Positions 1-10,673 of a DNA stretch of 64,000 nucleotides are shown in pieces. Position 1 is the first letter of the stretch, and each line of letters starts with the position of its first letter. The DNA lies in contig JAJTUP010000065.1 of NCBI GenBank assembly GCA_021399435.1, positions 186,001-250,000 on the forward strand. Reading direction: 5' to 3'. This stretch comes from Diaporthe sp. PMI_573. Lineage: Eukaryota; Ascomycota; Sordariomycetes; Diaporthales; Diaporthaceae. Both the position numbers and the translations under genes were made by a program. Below the pieces are notes generated by a model. The model saw only the letters and a list, made by a program, of their open reading frames with translations. It searched no databases and was not told the DNA's origin.

Positions 1-2381
1 CTCGAGAGCCGTCCAGCCAGCCACCATCCCCTCAAGAGATCAGATCTTCTCCTCTTCGGATTTCCTCATCCCCCGCCCCAGACGCGATCCCGAATCCACC
101 GATCCCAGGCCACCCATTCCCAACAATCGAAGCCCTCCTCGAGTCAGTCAACGCCTTCGCGAAAGCTAATGGATTTGGCTTTGCAAAGCACAACGGCCGT
201 TCGTACAAGGGGCGGAAGATCCGGTATTCTCTTCGGTGCGATCGGTATGGAGACCCAAAACCCAGCCGAGGCGCAGGTCTTCGGCAGCGGAAGTCTCGGA
301 AGTGCGGATGCAAGTGGATGGTGATTGCTGAAGCTCTAGAAGAGGGCAAATGGGTTCTACGTCAGCACTCGAATCCGGAACACAATCAACACAACCATGA
401 TCGCAGTATTAGACCGTCTGCGCATCCTTCCCACAGACGACTCACTACACCTGTCAGGGCAACCATTGAGTCAATAAGCCGCCGGGTCGGTATCCGAGCC
501 CGTGACGTACGGGCTGTAGTCTAAGAGCAACACCCTGAGTCAACCTTCACATAGAGGGATATCTACAACGCCCGGGCTCTCATCAATCGAGACAAATTGA
601 ACGGGCATACTCCTACTGCAGCACTGATCAAGCTGTTTGATGAGAAAGATGTTCCCTATGTCGTTAAGTGGGCGGATGATGAGCCGAACCGCCTCGTTGG
701 TCTTGTCTGGACATTTTCCTACTGTCTCCAGATGTGGAAGCGGTTTCCCGAGGTCATCAGCTTTGACAACACATACAACACCAATCGCTTCAAGCTTCCA
801 TTGTTCCAGGCAACAGGACAAACTTGCCTTGGTTCTGTCTTTAATGCAGCTTTCGGATTGATCGATAATGAGAGACGGGAGGGGTTCCAGTTCCTCTCTG
901 AGAGCATTCGACAGCTCGCAGAGCAGCACTCGATCCGACAACCGGACGTTATCATTACCGATTTCGACGGCCAGATGAAAGCCGCATTGAACGATCAGTT
1001 TCCCGATGTACAGCAGCAGCTCTGTATCCACCACATCAATTCGAACGTCCTGCTCAAGTCAAAGCAGAAGTGGGTTAAGGACCGCCGCGATAGGAGGAGC
1101 AGCCCCGATGACCCCGAGGAGGATGATTCTGCCCCACAGACGCAGGCTAAGCTAAGCCCCAAAGACCGACAGTTTGTCCATGCGCCAACATCTGAGGTCA
1201 TCCCTCATAGCTATCAAGGGGTTCTCATAATGTGGAAGCTCGTCTTGTTTGCCGAGACTGAGGAGGCCCACGAGAAGGCATGGGGAAACCTCTGCAAAGA
1301 GTTTGACGACCAGCGAGCTATCCTGTGGTATCTCCATGGAACCTACATGCCTGTAAGAGCCCAGTGGGCCCGCTGTTTCATCAGGATGTATCGCAATTTC
1401 GGCATCCGCGTCACATCTGGGACAGAAGCCAGCAACAACAACATCAAGAGCTATCTTCTGAATGGTATGAGTCATCTCTATCGGCTTGTCGAGGCTATGC
1501 AGGACATGATGAATGACCAAGAGCGGGACTTTAGCGATGCCTGCGCAGCGGACGAGGTCCTCACCGCTCGCGAGTACATGGGGTCCGGCTCTGAGTATCT
1601 TGGCGAACTCCGGACAGCAATCTCGTCGAAGGGCCTTGGGCTGATCAACAAGCAATATCGCTTAGCTCGCAAAGCGATGCCGACCGGTAAGAATCCGTTC
1701 CCGGAGCCTCTCGGGGACTGCAATGACGACTGCTCGGTCTCGGTTGAGCTCGGGATCCCTTGTTGCCACAAGGTCTACTCGAAGTTGGGGTCTGCCACGC
1801 CATTCACCAAATGGGAGGTCCATCCACGATGGCGACTGCGAGAATCATCCGCTCAAGATCCATACCGACGGATTCTCGACCCCAAGATTGCCACTGCTCT
1901 CCGTGGCAGGCCCAAGAACACCACACAGGGGGTTCCGGCAAGGCTAGCCATCAGGTTAAGCAGGAGTCAACCAGACAGCCAGGGCTCTTCAGAGCGTAGG
2001 CGAGGTCGACTACCGGGTAGTCGAAACAAGTCGACTCTGGCTGGAACGGAATTGGAAGCAAGTCAACCAGCCAGTAGCGAGGCCCCATCAGAGCGCGGAC
2101 GAGGTCGGCCACCTGGAAGCCGGAGCAAGTCGACACTGGCGAGGCTGGAAGTCGATGCGAGCCAACAGGCCAGCAGCCAAGTCAGTATCCCAAATCAGCA
2201 TCAGACACGCAGCCAGTCGGCTATTCTTAGAGCGGGGAGAACGACGGGAGTACGTGCTAGTGGACGGAGGACGCAACCGAGTATTCGGAGACGAAAAAGT
2301 CAATGGGAGCTGCGTAATAGCGACGAGGAGATTCTTCCTTCAATAACGGTAAGAGAAAGAGACGTAGATAGCTGCTCTTAA
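1..2381 (+). pseudogene. MULE-type (Mutator-like) transposase, two nonsense codons, 5' end outside window
   Basis: One frame runs from the left edge to 2381, broken only by TAA at 522-524 and TAG at 552-554. The upstream part resembles a FAR1/GCM1-type DNA-binding domain (basic, with CGCKWM). From the ATG-less codon at 597 the open part is 594 aa. The DDE core shows D57 in SFDNTY, D122 or D124 in VIITDFDG and E277 in SGTEASNNN. A SWIM-type zinc finger follows (C375, C379, C389, H391), then two AT-hook-like RGRPPGS repeats near the C terminus, which fits DNA binding. Both stops are what CAA and CAG would become by C-to-T change. Mutator-like transposases cut and paste DNA with terminal inverted repeats; no repeat is visible because the left end is missing. 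The break makes activity of this copy unlikely. Confidence 0.85.
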
Positions 2382-2866
2382 TGGAATCGTTCTGATTCTG
2401 TATCGTAAATAATACTGAGTTGACACCTGAACGCGACCTGTTCTAGAGAGGATTGGCCTGATGTAGTTGCTTCTAGACTAGGAAGAACTAGGCTTGTTAA
2501 GAGAGCTGGCTTCACCGCCCTCACGGGGAAGTATTTATGGGTCTGGACAATTTGGCCCAATCAGATGTTATAAAAGCTGGCGCGTCCCTAAGGCGGATGC
2601 GCCCCTATCAATTCGTGATGCGTCCCTATCAATTGCCGTGACAATACATGTCGGATCACGTGATAGGCGCGGGGAAATGGGGACACTGTCCAACCCGGCC
2701 CCGGCCTCCAGAGCGCAAACCGGTGGTTCCTCGCAGGCTCGCAGAAGGCATACAACACACAACAACCCTAACTGCAAGACGAAGGCAAGATTTCCTTCTA
2801 TTCGTTTCCTCACAGAAGGCACCTGGACGCGGTCTAGTCGTTGGCCTTGTTTCTCGTGACGACACC
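2382..2866. promoter_or_regulatory. Upstream region of the APH gene with an 18-bp repeat and a CACGTG palindrome
   Basis: An 18-bp sequence is present twice (2596-2613 and 2617-2634, one mismatch, 21-bp period). A 10-bp perfect palindrome with a CACGTG E-box core lies at 2655-2664, about 200 bp before the start codon. CACGTG is bound by fungal bHLH factors. That these sites control the downstream gene is inference. Confidence 0.3.
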
Positions 2867-3779
2867 ATGAACTCGATCAGATCCTGGCAAACCAATGATG
2901 TCAGCTACGAAGTCAGTGCAACAACTTTTACCAAAACCTCGCGACTTCCCTTCCTCTGGAGACGGCCTGATGGCTCATCCATCACCTGGTTTAGGTCTTG
3001 GTAAGGATTACGGAGCATCTTGTCAACAAGTCATCAGAGGGGAAAAAATGACTAACGAAAGTCGAGTGCTTACTAGGAACCACGAGCGTATTGCTAATGA
3101 AGCTAGAGCATTGACGCTCGTCTCTACCAACACGACAATCCCAGTGCCTAAACTCCTCGGGCACGGGGTTCATCCAGATGGCCGGCAATACCTAGTCACC
3201 GAATTTATCGAAGGCATCACCCTCAACCAACTTTCGGGGCAAGAATGCTCATTTCAAGGAGAACAGCACTACGCCAGCAGCTCACCGTGCAAGACCTGCC
3301 TAGAAAAGGCTTCTTCAAATGCACTTGAGTTCGTTCAAGAGATTGTTTTGCCCCAGCTCGCTCAACTGAAATCTCGCCAACGCGGTCTTGAGGGTTTTGT
3401 TATGCCTCCTCAGTGGCTATCTGCCGATATTCGGCCTGGATGGAAGAGTCACCGTTGGGAAACTCTTCCTCTTAATGAGGCCAAGTATGTTTTCCAACAC
3501 GGCGATCTAGCACCTCACAACATTATAATAGACCCGCAAACCCTGCAAGTCAAAGCCCTGATCGATTGGGAATATGCTGGGTACTTCTTGCCTGGAATGG
3601 AGAGATGGCCTGGAACGCTAGATTCAGATGCCTATGCTAAGCGCTCCTCTCAACTGGCTCGTGCAATAGCGGATTTCATTCCCGTAGACTATCTTGCATG
3701 CTATGATGAATTGGATAATAAAGACAGAGCGGACTGGGATAAGCTGATCGCTGATGGAGAACGTCCTTGTCGTGATTAA
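2867..3779 (+). CDS. APH-family (aminoglycoside phosphotransferase-like) kinase, two exons
   Basis: Exons are 2867-3000 and 3077-3779. The 76-bp intron has donor GTAAGG, branch TGACTAAC at 3049-3056 and acceptor CTAG; splicing keeps frame and gives about 278 aa. The C-terminal half has the APH catalytic loop HGDLAPHN (catalytic Asp, metal-binding Asn) followed by LIDWEYAG, whose Asp corresponds to the second metal ligand. The N-lobe has the IPVPKLLGHG segment typical of fungal members. The fold phosphorylates small molecules or proteins, but the substrate of these fungal paralogues is unknown; antibiotic resistance should not be assumed. ATG at 2867 is chosen because it is the only start in frame with the spliced second exon. 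No lesion is visible. Confidence 0.8.
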
Positions 3780-5042
3780 TTGAGGCAGATGGCACCAGAT
3801 CACATGTAAAACAGATGAGATCGAGAAGAATTAGAACGGAGACGCAGGCTATGTGGAAGAATTCAAGAGACTGATTTCGATTGAGCTTGGAAACCTCGAT
3901 TCTTGAGTACCCTGATCAATCGTTATACTTTCAAGCCATTTAAAGCGTCTACAGTCAACAAGGAAGGGCAGCCAAAAAGCTACTGCAAAGCTTGAGCGAC
4001 GAAGACGGAAGACACCACGGCCGACAAAACCTAGAAGACCCCTATCCCCACGGCAGAAAACCAAATCCGTCGAGTATGTTCGTCTGGAAGAAATTACTGG
4101 TGAAAATGGGGAGTGTTATAAGTGGAATCGACGGGCTGGTGCTGGTGGATCCTGGGAAGACAAGAGAAAGGAACCCGTAAATGTCCTGGCCCTTTTACGT
4201 TCAAAGGCACGGCTGCAGATGAAGGTGCAGCCAGGTGGGGCCAAGCTGCCCTTTGACTTGGGTTTTAGCGATATAGGCACCTGTTTCGAAGGTGAGGTGT
4301 AGGACGTCGGTAGGCTCCAAGTGCCTGATAAGGTTATGATTGAAATGTGTAGTAATCCTTAGCGGCGGGACGGCTTTTAGGCAACCTGGCATTACCGGTA
4401 ATGTAAAGATCGGCATACCTTTATATTTATAACCTTAAGAAAATAATAAGAAATAGAAAAAGGGTATGTACCGGATGTTAATAGTAGATACTGTAGCTAC
4501 GAGAGCCATGTGAAGCTCATATCCTGATTGGAAAGGAATTCCGAATAGGTACTCCATCTCTGGCGTGCCAAGAAGTTTCGGTCAAATATCGTGGTCCTAG
4601 TGCAGGCGAGAAACCACCTCCCGCCATATTGAGTATGAAGTGCTTCTACCTCTTTCATAATTGTTTGTAGTCGCTTTCGAAACATATCACATTCACGCTT
4701 AGTTCTTTCCGCCACTACATTCTGAGCTTCTGGATCCTCCATTTGGAAATAGAAGGCTCTGAGAATCCCCAGACCCTCGTGGACTCCTTTTCCAGAGCCA
4801 CTATGGGTGACGTTCCAGCCCATGTCCCTGTGGTCCCGGTCTCGCGGCGTCTTGATCCTTCCATCGAGTTAAGTGCCAGTCCTGATCCTGTCGGGTAAGT
4901 CAACATGAAAACGATCAACCCGACACGCACTGGGCTGACACGAGATTAGAAGCCCCTTGGAGATCGATACCGGGCACAGTAAAGGCCATAAGGAGATCAC
5001 CAAAGCAAATAACGCACAGCCAACAGCCCAGGAAGCAACCAC
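3780..5042. other. Intergenic, no gene identified
   Basis: Several short open frames occur on both strands, including a lysine/arginine-rich plus-strand stretch at about 3955-4180 and a minus-strand 108-codon frame at 4497-4823, but none has a recognisable domain. Stretches near 4430-4490 are AT-rich. The minus frame may be an exon of an unknown gene. Confidence 0.4.
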
Positions 5043-5600
5043 GTGCAGACTCTCAAACTTGACAATGAAGACCTTCCCAACCCGATGCTCAAAGAGCCCG
5101 ATACCCGTCGAGTTTCTCTGGAGCTTCTGGTAGCCGAAGTGAAAGGTATCTATGCCGGCTTGGTCCTAATCGAATCCAAATGCATAGAAACGGACAGCGG
5201 CCTAGACTCCCCGACACGCGATCTGTTGGACAGCTCCCCGACACACCATCTATCGGACCTCAACCAGGGACAGTACACTGCCCTCATTATGCTCCACCGC
5301 ACGTTATTGCAAGAGTACTACGATTTTTTCTTGGCGTCGCAGCACCCAAGCGCGTCACCAGCACTCCGGGAGCTCGCAGAGAAGTACTCTATGCCTGCGA
5401 GAATGTGGAAGCACGGCATATTTACCTTTCTCGAGGTCCTACGCCATCGACTGCCTAGGAGCAGAGAATTTATGGCGACTTTTACCTTCGAGGCACATAG
5501 CATTCCCAAGCCATCTGCTACCTTTCTTCTTCTGTGGACTGATCAACCCTGTCACTTGTTAACACCGATTAGATTCATAAACTCGTTTCTAGTCTTCTGA
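5043..5600 (+). pseudogene. 3'-truncated fragment of an EST1/TPR-type conserved fungal protein
   Basis: The frame (185 codons, no ATG at its 5' end) contains a motif series known from a large fungal family annotated with EST1-like DNA/RNA-binding (TPR-like) domains: AEVKGIYAGLV, LHRTLLQEYYDFFLASQHP, ALRELAEKYSMPARMWKHGI and FLEVLRHRLP. In full-length members the next segment is a conserved tyrosine-rich block leading to several hundred further residues. Here similarity stops at about 5500 and the frame ends at 5600 with unrelated residues. It is therefore a fragment, lying just before another broken gene on the opposite strand. The role of the family is not established. Confidence 0.65.
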
Positions 5601-5611
5601 TTCTCCTCAAA

Positions 5612-6486
5612 TCAACCCACAACGCAACTCGTGATCGTGCTTGTGGTAGTTTTCTCCACACCGCGCACGACCATGCATAGATGGCTGGACTCCATGACGA
5701 CCGCAACACCCTGCGGCTTAAGCACATCCATGATGGCGTGGCAACTTCTTTGGTCAGTCGCTCTTGTATTTGTAGCCGACGGGCGAATACCTCTGCTATA
5801 CGGGGTAGTTTCGATATACCAATGACCTTCTTGTCCGGGATATAGCCGATATGTATCTGCGGAAATTGTTAGTTCGGTGGCGGTTTCAATGGATTCATTA
5901 TAACTGGGGAAAAAATAGGCGTGGCAAACCTTGCCGACGAACGGCACCAGATAATGCTCGCACAAACTAGCGACCTCGATAGCCTTCACGATCACCATTT
6001 CGCCGTGGCCTTCATCAAAGATGGCCCCCTTAACGATATCACACACGTTCTACTGGTAGCCCTTGGTAAAGAAGAGCATCGCCTTGGAGTAGCGTAAAGT
6101 ATTGACAGTAGGCCCTCCCTGTCGACATTCTCCCCAACACATTCCAGGATCGTCCGCACAGCTTCGCACATCCTGGCCAGTCGCTCGTCGGCATGCTCCT
6201 TGTTCGCCCCAAGCTTCTCCCGCGTACCGCTGATCGGCGGCGAGAGATTGTCAAACTTCGAAAGGCGCGTAATGGTACCGAGATGCGTCGTTGCGGAATC
6301 GTCCGCACTAGTTCCATGGCCGTCGTCGGGCTCTTGCTGATGGCTGACCTGGCTAGGATTGGTTTCCAAGACTGCCAATTCCTTTTTGGCCTTCTTCTTG
6401 AACCTCGTCAACCAGGTCGGGGGATTAGCCTTTCGGGAGCTATGCTGTCCCACCCCACCTGGGGCTTCGAACCAAAAAAAAAACAA
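5612..6486 (-). pseudogene. GTP cyclohydrolase I pseudogene
   Basis: GTP cyclohydrolase I opens the GTP ring in the first step of folate and tetrahydrobiopterin synthesis. The copy reads, in order, EAVRTILECVGEN, KAMLFFTKGY, GHGEMVIVKAIE, SLCEHYLVPF (zinc Cys and His), [42 protein letters not shown] and [10 protein letters not shown] (third zinc Cys), ending TSCVVG. A 73-bp intron (5857-5929, GTTTGC...CGCAG) sits inside the zinc region. Three lesions break the gene: a frameshift at about 6100-6108, TAG at 6050-6052 and a frameshift at about 5738. Zinc-site cysteines are kept, so decay is recent. The essential gene copy is presumably elsewhere. Confidence 0.85.
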
Positions 6487-6847
6487 GTTACTGTCTGTTG
6501 TGGATCAGAAAGTGGATGATATTTTGCTGTTATTTTCAAACGCACTCGCAATGCGGTGTCTACAGGGTTGCGTCATGATGCCCATGCATTCCATTCCAGT
6601 AAGCTTATATTCGTTGTCATAAGATCACGAGTACGCTGTGAATTTTTTTTTTTCCCCGCTCAACGATGAATTACAACCAATCTTAATGTCGCTCCGAGTA
6701 GTTCCGCGATAAAGGCGGCAGCCTTTGCAGCTCCGAGTTGTTCATTTTCGCCGTTCTGGTCCAGATGGCTCTGGAAACTTTTAAACATTATTTTAGTGAG
6801 AACGTTTCGGGTCCGAATAGAGTAGTTTCAGAGCGAGGCCATGGTGA

Positions 6848-7432
6848 TTTCAGCAAGGCAGGATCAAGGGGTCGAAATTCGAGAAGACTGTTGTACACCG
6901 GGATGGACCAACCAAAATCAAACAGGCAGAGGAAGAGGTTGCAGCTCTTAATACGAGCCAAAAGTCCGAAGACAATACGCCTACTCCAGCTAATCAAGAT
7001 GACAAGGCCAAACTGATACTGTTTACGGTCCAGGACAGTCAGTCCGGTTTCTCGCCTAAGAGAGGCGATCAACTATTTCTCCGTGGGCCATTTACTCAAG
7101 ACTTATATCTCGAGCGGTATGAGACGGTGATTCTAATTGCAAAAGGACTCGGAATTATGGGTGTATTGCCACTAGCATTAAGTCTCACCCATCGCAGAAT
7201 TCATGACATGAAGAAAAAGGAATCAGCGGCACTATCTGATGGTGATAAGGAATCACCGGCGCCATCTAAGGGAGTAATTCCATCTGCTTTGTTTCGAGAT
7301 TTGACCCGGAAGGTCGCGCTTTTCTGGTGGATCGATCAATATGAACCAAACCAGCGGCTTCTTGACCACCTGAACGATCTCCAATTACTGGACTCGAACA
7401 ATGTAAATTCCCACCCCCGTAAGGAGTTATAG
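6848..7432 (+). pseudogene. Ferric reductase C-terminal (NAD-binding) fragment
   Basis: A frame open from 6848 to a TAG at 7430-7432 lacks an ATG at its 5' end. It shows the C-terminal part of NOX/FRE-type ferric reductases: GDQLFLRGPFTQDL, then ETVILIAKGLGIMGVLPLAL (pyridine-nucleotide-binding glycine motif), a charged variable linker and RKVALFWWIDQYE. The transmembrane haem domain and FAD-binding segment expected upstream are absent, so this is a 3' fragment. A GTAAAT donor near 7402 and TATAG acceptor near 7430 could mark a further intron. It lies 480 bp before a DUF3723 gene, a pairing known from Starship cargo. Confidence 0.65.
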
Positions 7433-7912
7433 AATACTAAGAGCAGGTAGAACTTAATAACCGTTTTTCTTATTTTCCCGGGGGCTAAGAGTAGCCTATA
7501 TCATTGACAGACTGAACGATTGACGTCCCTTCGCCACACACAAGATGACGCTTTACCTTGTTTCAGACCTAGTATCCGCCTTCCCTAGCGAACTACTTTT
7601 TTCTAGTTACCTACCTTTAAAGAAATACTTACCCAATTTGATTCCAAATGTAGCATTTTTAAGGATACTATAATCTCAAAATTTATAGTTAGGGGTACTT
7701 TTGATTAATCCTGCGCAGCTTGGGGCTAAAGCGTGCTTCCGATCCGGCCGAAATTCTAATATCTTAATTCTAATTCAGCCCCAGCACAATACCTTATTAT
7801 ATAATTATAAAGATAGTAGAATTGAATAAATAGGCCCTTGAGACATCAATCTCTAATATTGTGTACATTTGTTTCTAATGTGCACTCCTGTATCGGTCGC
7901 TCTCATTTCGCT
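7433..7912. other. AT-rich intergenic region before the DUF3723 gene
   Basis: No coding signal is seen. The stretch 7600-7840 is AT-rich and must contain the promoter of the gene starting at 7913. Confidence 0.4.
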
Positions 7913-10047
7913 ATGATGGACTTGGATTCGCTTTCTCCTTGGTTGGTCGGTGTAGTGAAAGCCCCTATTTCTTGTCTCGCCTTCCCAAAGTCTCTCAATA
8001 ATGGTCGATTACCTAAAGAGTACAATATCATGCAAAAAGAACGCCTGTTTCGGAATATCGGTTGCCATCCGCACATATTACGCAACCAAATTCTGGCTGA
8101 TATTGATCACGCCACATACAAAAAGTTACAATCCGTGCTTGCAGGTAGCTTGAGGAGTGCAGATCCGCCAACTCTCCCAACAAGTATTAAACTCCGTTGC
8201 CGGAGCGGGCGACAACGCGCTAAAGCAGCGGAGCGAGTGCTAGGGCCTGAGTTCCAATGGACAGTACGATTGTATTGTTGCCAAGTGCAAGAAGGTTATC
8301 GCAACTCTCATAACATTTGTTAATGACATAACCACTGACTTGATCTGATCACAGAACATAGCCGATTTCATTCGACTGTCCAGAGTGTTGCGAATTCTTA
8401 TTCGTTTGAAGCGCCATATACAGCCGGTGAGGTTTATCGTCAGATCCAGCTGAACCCAGACGCGGCAGAAACAGATCGAAAAGGATGGCTAAGTCATATC
8501 AGCAAGTGCAAGGAAGACATTCTTACGAAGTTCTTGCGGAAAACTGAGATTGTGCAGGCGTTAAACAGACTACTCCGGTTTCCCGGTCTATGGGATGGTC
8601 TACAACTTGGCAACTTGCATAAGCATAAGGCCTTGCATTGCGATGAAGAGATCATCCATTATCTCGGATTAGTGTATGAAACGTGGGATCTCATCACCTT
8701 AGGTGTGGATGCTTTCGCTAACGCTGTCGATGTGGATACTGTTCGTCGACTGGAAAAACTCTTTCCAAGTCATCACGAGGACCTTGCCGCAATCCGAGAC
8801 TTGTTTCGCTCAAACGAAGTTTTCACAGATATTACTAACAAAGGAGAACGACGAAGTCTAGAGCAAAGCGTGTGCACAGTAAAGCGGCGTATTTCAAGCA
8901 TCGAGACGCTCCACAAGGATATGCTGTATTTTTCACCCGCAGTTAGGGCCATCTGGAAATTTGTCGCGCCAGATCGATCCCGACGCAGAAACCAGCCGAC
9001 ATTGAGGAATGTGCTCAAAAGGCATTTCCACCCAATCGAGGGACATATTTGCGAGAGTGGAGATGAGTGTCACCATGCACACGATCATTTAGGCAAGCAC
9101 GCGTTTTACCTTGCGTACACAAGACTCCTCGTATTCGCAATGCAGAACTTCGCGGAGCTTACCTACGAATCCCCGCTTTGTGGCAAGGACGGCCGTCGAT
9201 TAGTGGGACAAGTTCAGCGCAGCGTTGTACAGCGATTTCAACAAAGAGCATATGATCTTGGATTTCGAACCCAAAAGCTAGAGGGACGAGATAGAGTTCA
9301 GGCAGGTCCAGATCAAGCCGTCACAAACGACAATACTCAGCTTGATGTAAACTGCCCAGTATGGAGGGCAGGTAAGCCTTATTTGAGCGCATACATGGCT
9401 TTGCAGTCTGAAGAGGTGCAAACCCAGATTGAACACCCTTCTGTCCCAGCAAATACTTTGTCGCACATTTTGGTGATGGCTAATATTGCTGGGCACTTTT
9501 TGAAAATGTCGGAATCAGATCCAGCTGAAGAAGACTGCGCAAATTATGTCCAAGTTTCTAATCAACCCATCGAATATACATGGCGCCAAGAGGATATAAA
9601 TACAGGACATCCTGTGGACATCGACGAAAGGTCAGAGAGTGATTATTCTACGATCTGTGTGTCAGAGACTGCGGATGGTGAAATATACAGTCAAACTCAA
9701 CAAAAACTCCTTAGTTTCAACGTTGATCAATCTGCTAAGCCTGCAGAGCTTGATCCACGTCTATCGTTTTTGCCGTTCCTAGAGAAACGGCTGCGGCGAC
9801 AGGGCGGCGTATTCGAACTGCCACCGCCAGAGATCGAGAAAGCCCCGAGGGAAGACGGACAGGATATTCAGTACAAGCCAACTGCAACGGACAGCTCTTT
9901 ATCAGTAAGTCCTTGGAAATTTCCCATCTTATCAACTATCGCTTACAATCATAGCCACCACCATTTCAGACCGAAATGCGACTATCCATTCCACCAAAAG
10001 TACCAGTAATACCGCCGATACGTGATATGCGGCCATCAAGGACTTGA
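7913..10047 (+). CDS. DUF3723-family protein, three exons
   Basis: Exons are 7913-8294, 8355-9904 and 9955-10047, with introns of 60 bp (GTTATC...CACAG, branch CTGAC) and 50 bp (GTAAGT...CATAG); all junctions keep frame and give 674 aa. The order of motifs matches DUF3723 proteins: RLFRNIGCHPHILRNQI (usually a DGC..L..RN block), CRSGRQRAKAAERVLG (usually LHGQHR..AA), FQWTVRLY, GEVYRQIQ, RFPGLWDGLQLG, EEIIHYLGLVYETW and LAYTRLLVFAMQNF. The acidic, low-complexity C-terminal third is variable. Function is unknown; the family is repeatedly found as accessory cargo of Starship elements. The first of two adjacent ATGs (7913) was chosen; no earlier in-frame ATG exists. The gene appears intact. Confidence 0.7.
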
Positions 10048-10673
10048 GACCGATTTCGGTGTAATGAGCATCACTATGGTTGGCCTTCGAAGTCCGAACC
10101 TGCGTAACCCAGCCAGCAGACATCGTGGCAACGTCTAAGTCAGCCTTAAGGTCCTCATAAGTGTCGTATCCATCGTTGAAAAGTCTCAGGAAGGGAGAAG
10201 GGTTAGAGAGTGCTAGTTGGCGGTGATTTATGGAGAACCCCAAGGATCAGGGTCTGGGGCAGAGCTTTGCGAATATATTCTGTACACGAGCCATTGCTTC
10301 CATGCATGGCGCACATTACAGCTCTTCTAGGAGGTACGAGCGCCTGTCGAGCCGCGATCGTGGTGGATGGGGGGGGGGCCAACTTTGGAGCAGGGATGGT
10401 GTGTACTGCTGTGTATGTGCCGACGGTAGAAGGAAAGGTATTGGTCCGTGCACGCTTCTCAGCCATTTATACCCCAGACACAAAATTCGGAACTACTGTC
10501 CTTTTTTGAAGCAATCAACCAAGTATGTGTACTTACACACAAGACCTCATTAGTGCAGGGCCCACGAATATGGTTAGTGAATTGACTACGTGGTACAATT
10601 AAGGATATAGGCTGACCCACAGCTGGGTTAAAAGACGAAGGTCGTGTATTTGTGGATCTGTGTGAGTCCATAC
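10048..10673. other. Intergenic, no gene identified
   Basis: A minus-strand frame overlapping the end of the DUF3723 gene (9932-10243) ends in a hydrophobic stretch, and small plus frames occur at 10210-10553, but no family is recognised. The stretch ends at the terminal repeat of the first hAT copy. Confidence 0.4.

Noticed and set aside
2867..3779. Aminoglycoside-resistance gene
   Set aside because: The APH fold is widespread in fungi with unknown substrates; nothing here indicates antibiotic phosphorylation.
9932..10243. Minus-strand 103-codon frame with hydrophobic C terminus
   Set aside because: Overlaps the well-supported last exon of the DUF3723 gene, has no domain and no consistent splice partner.
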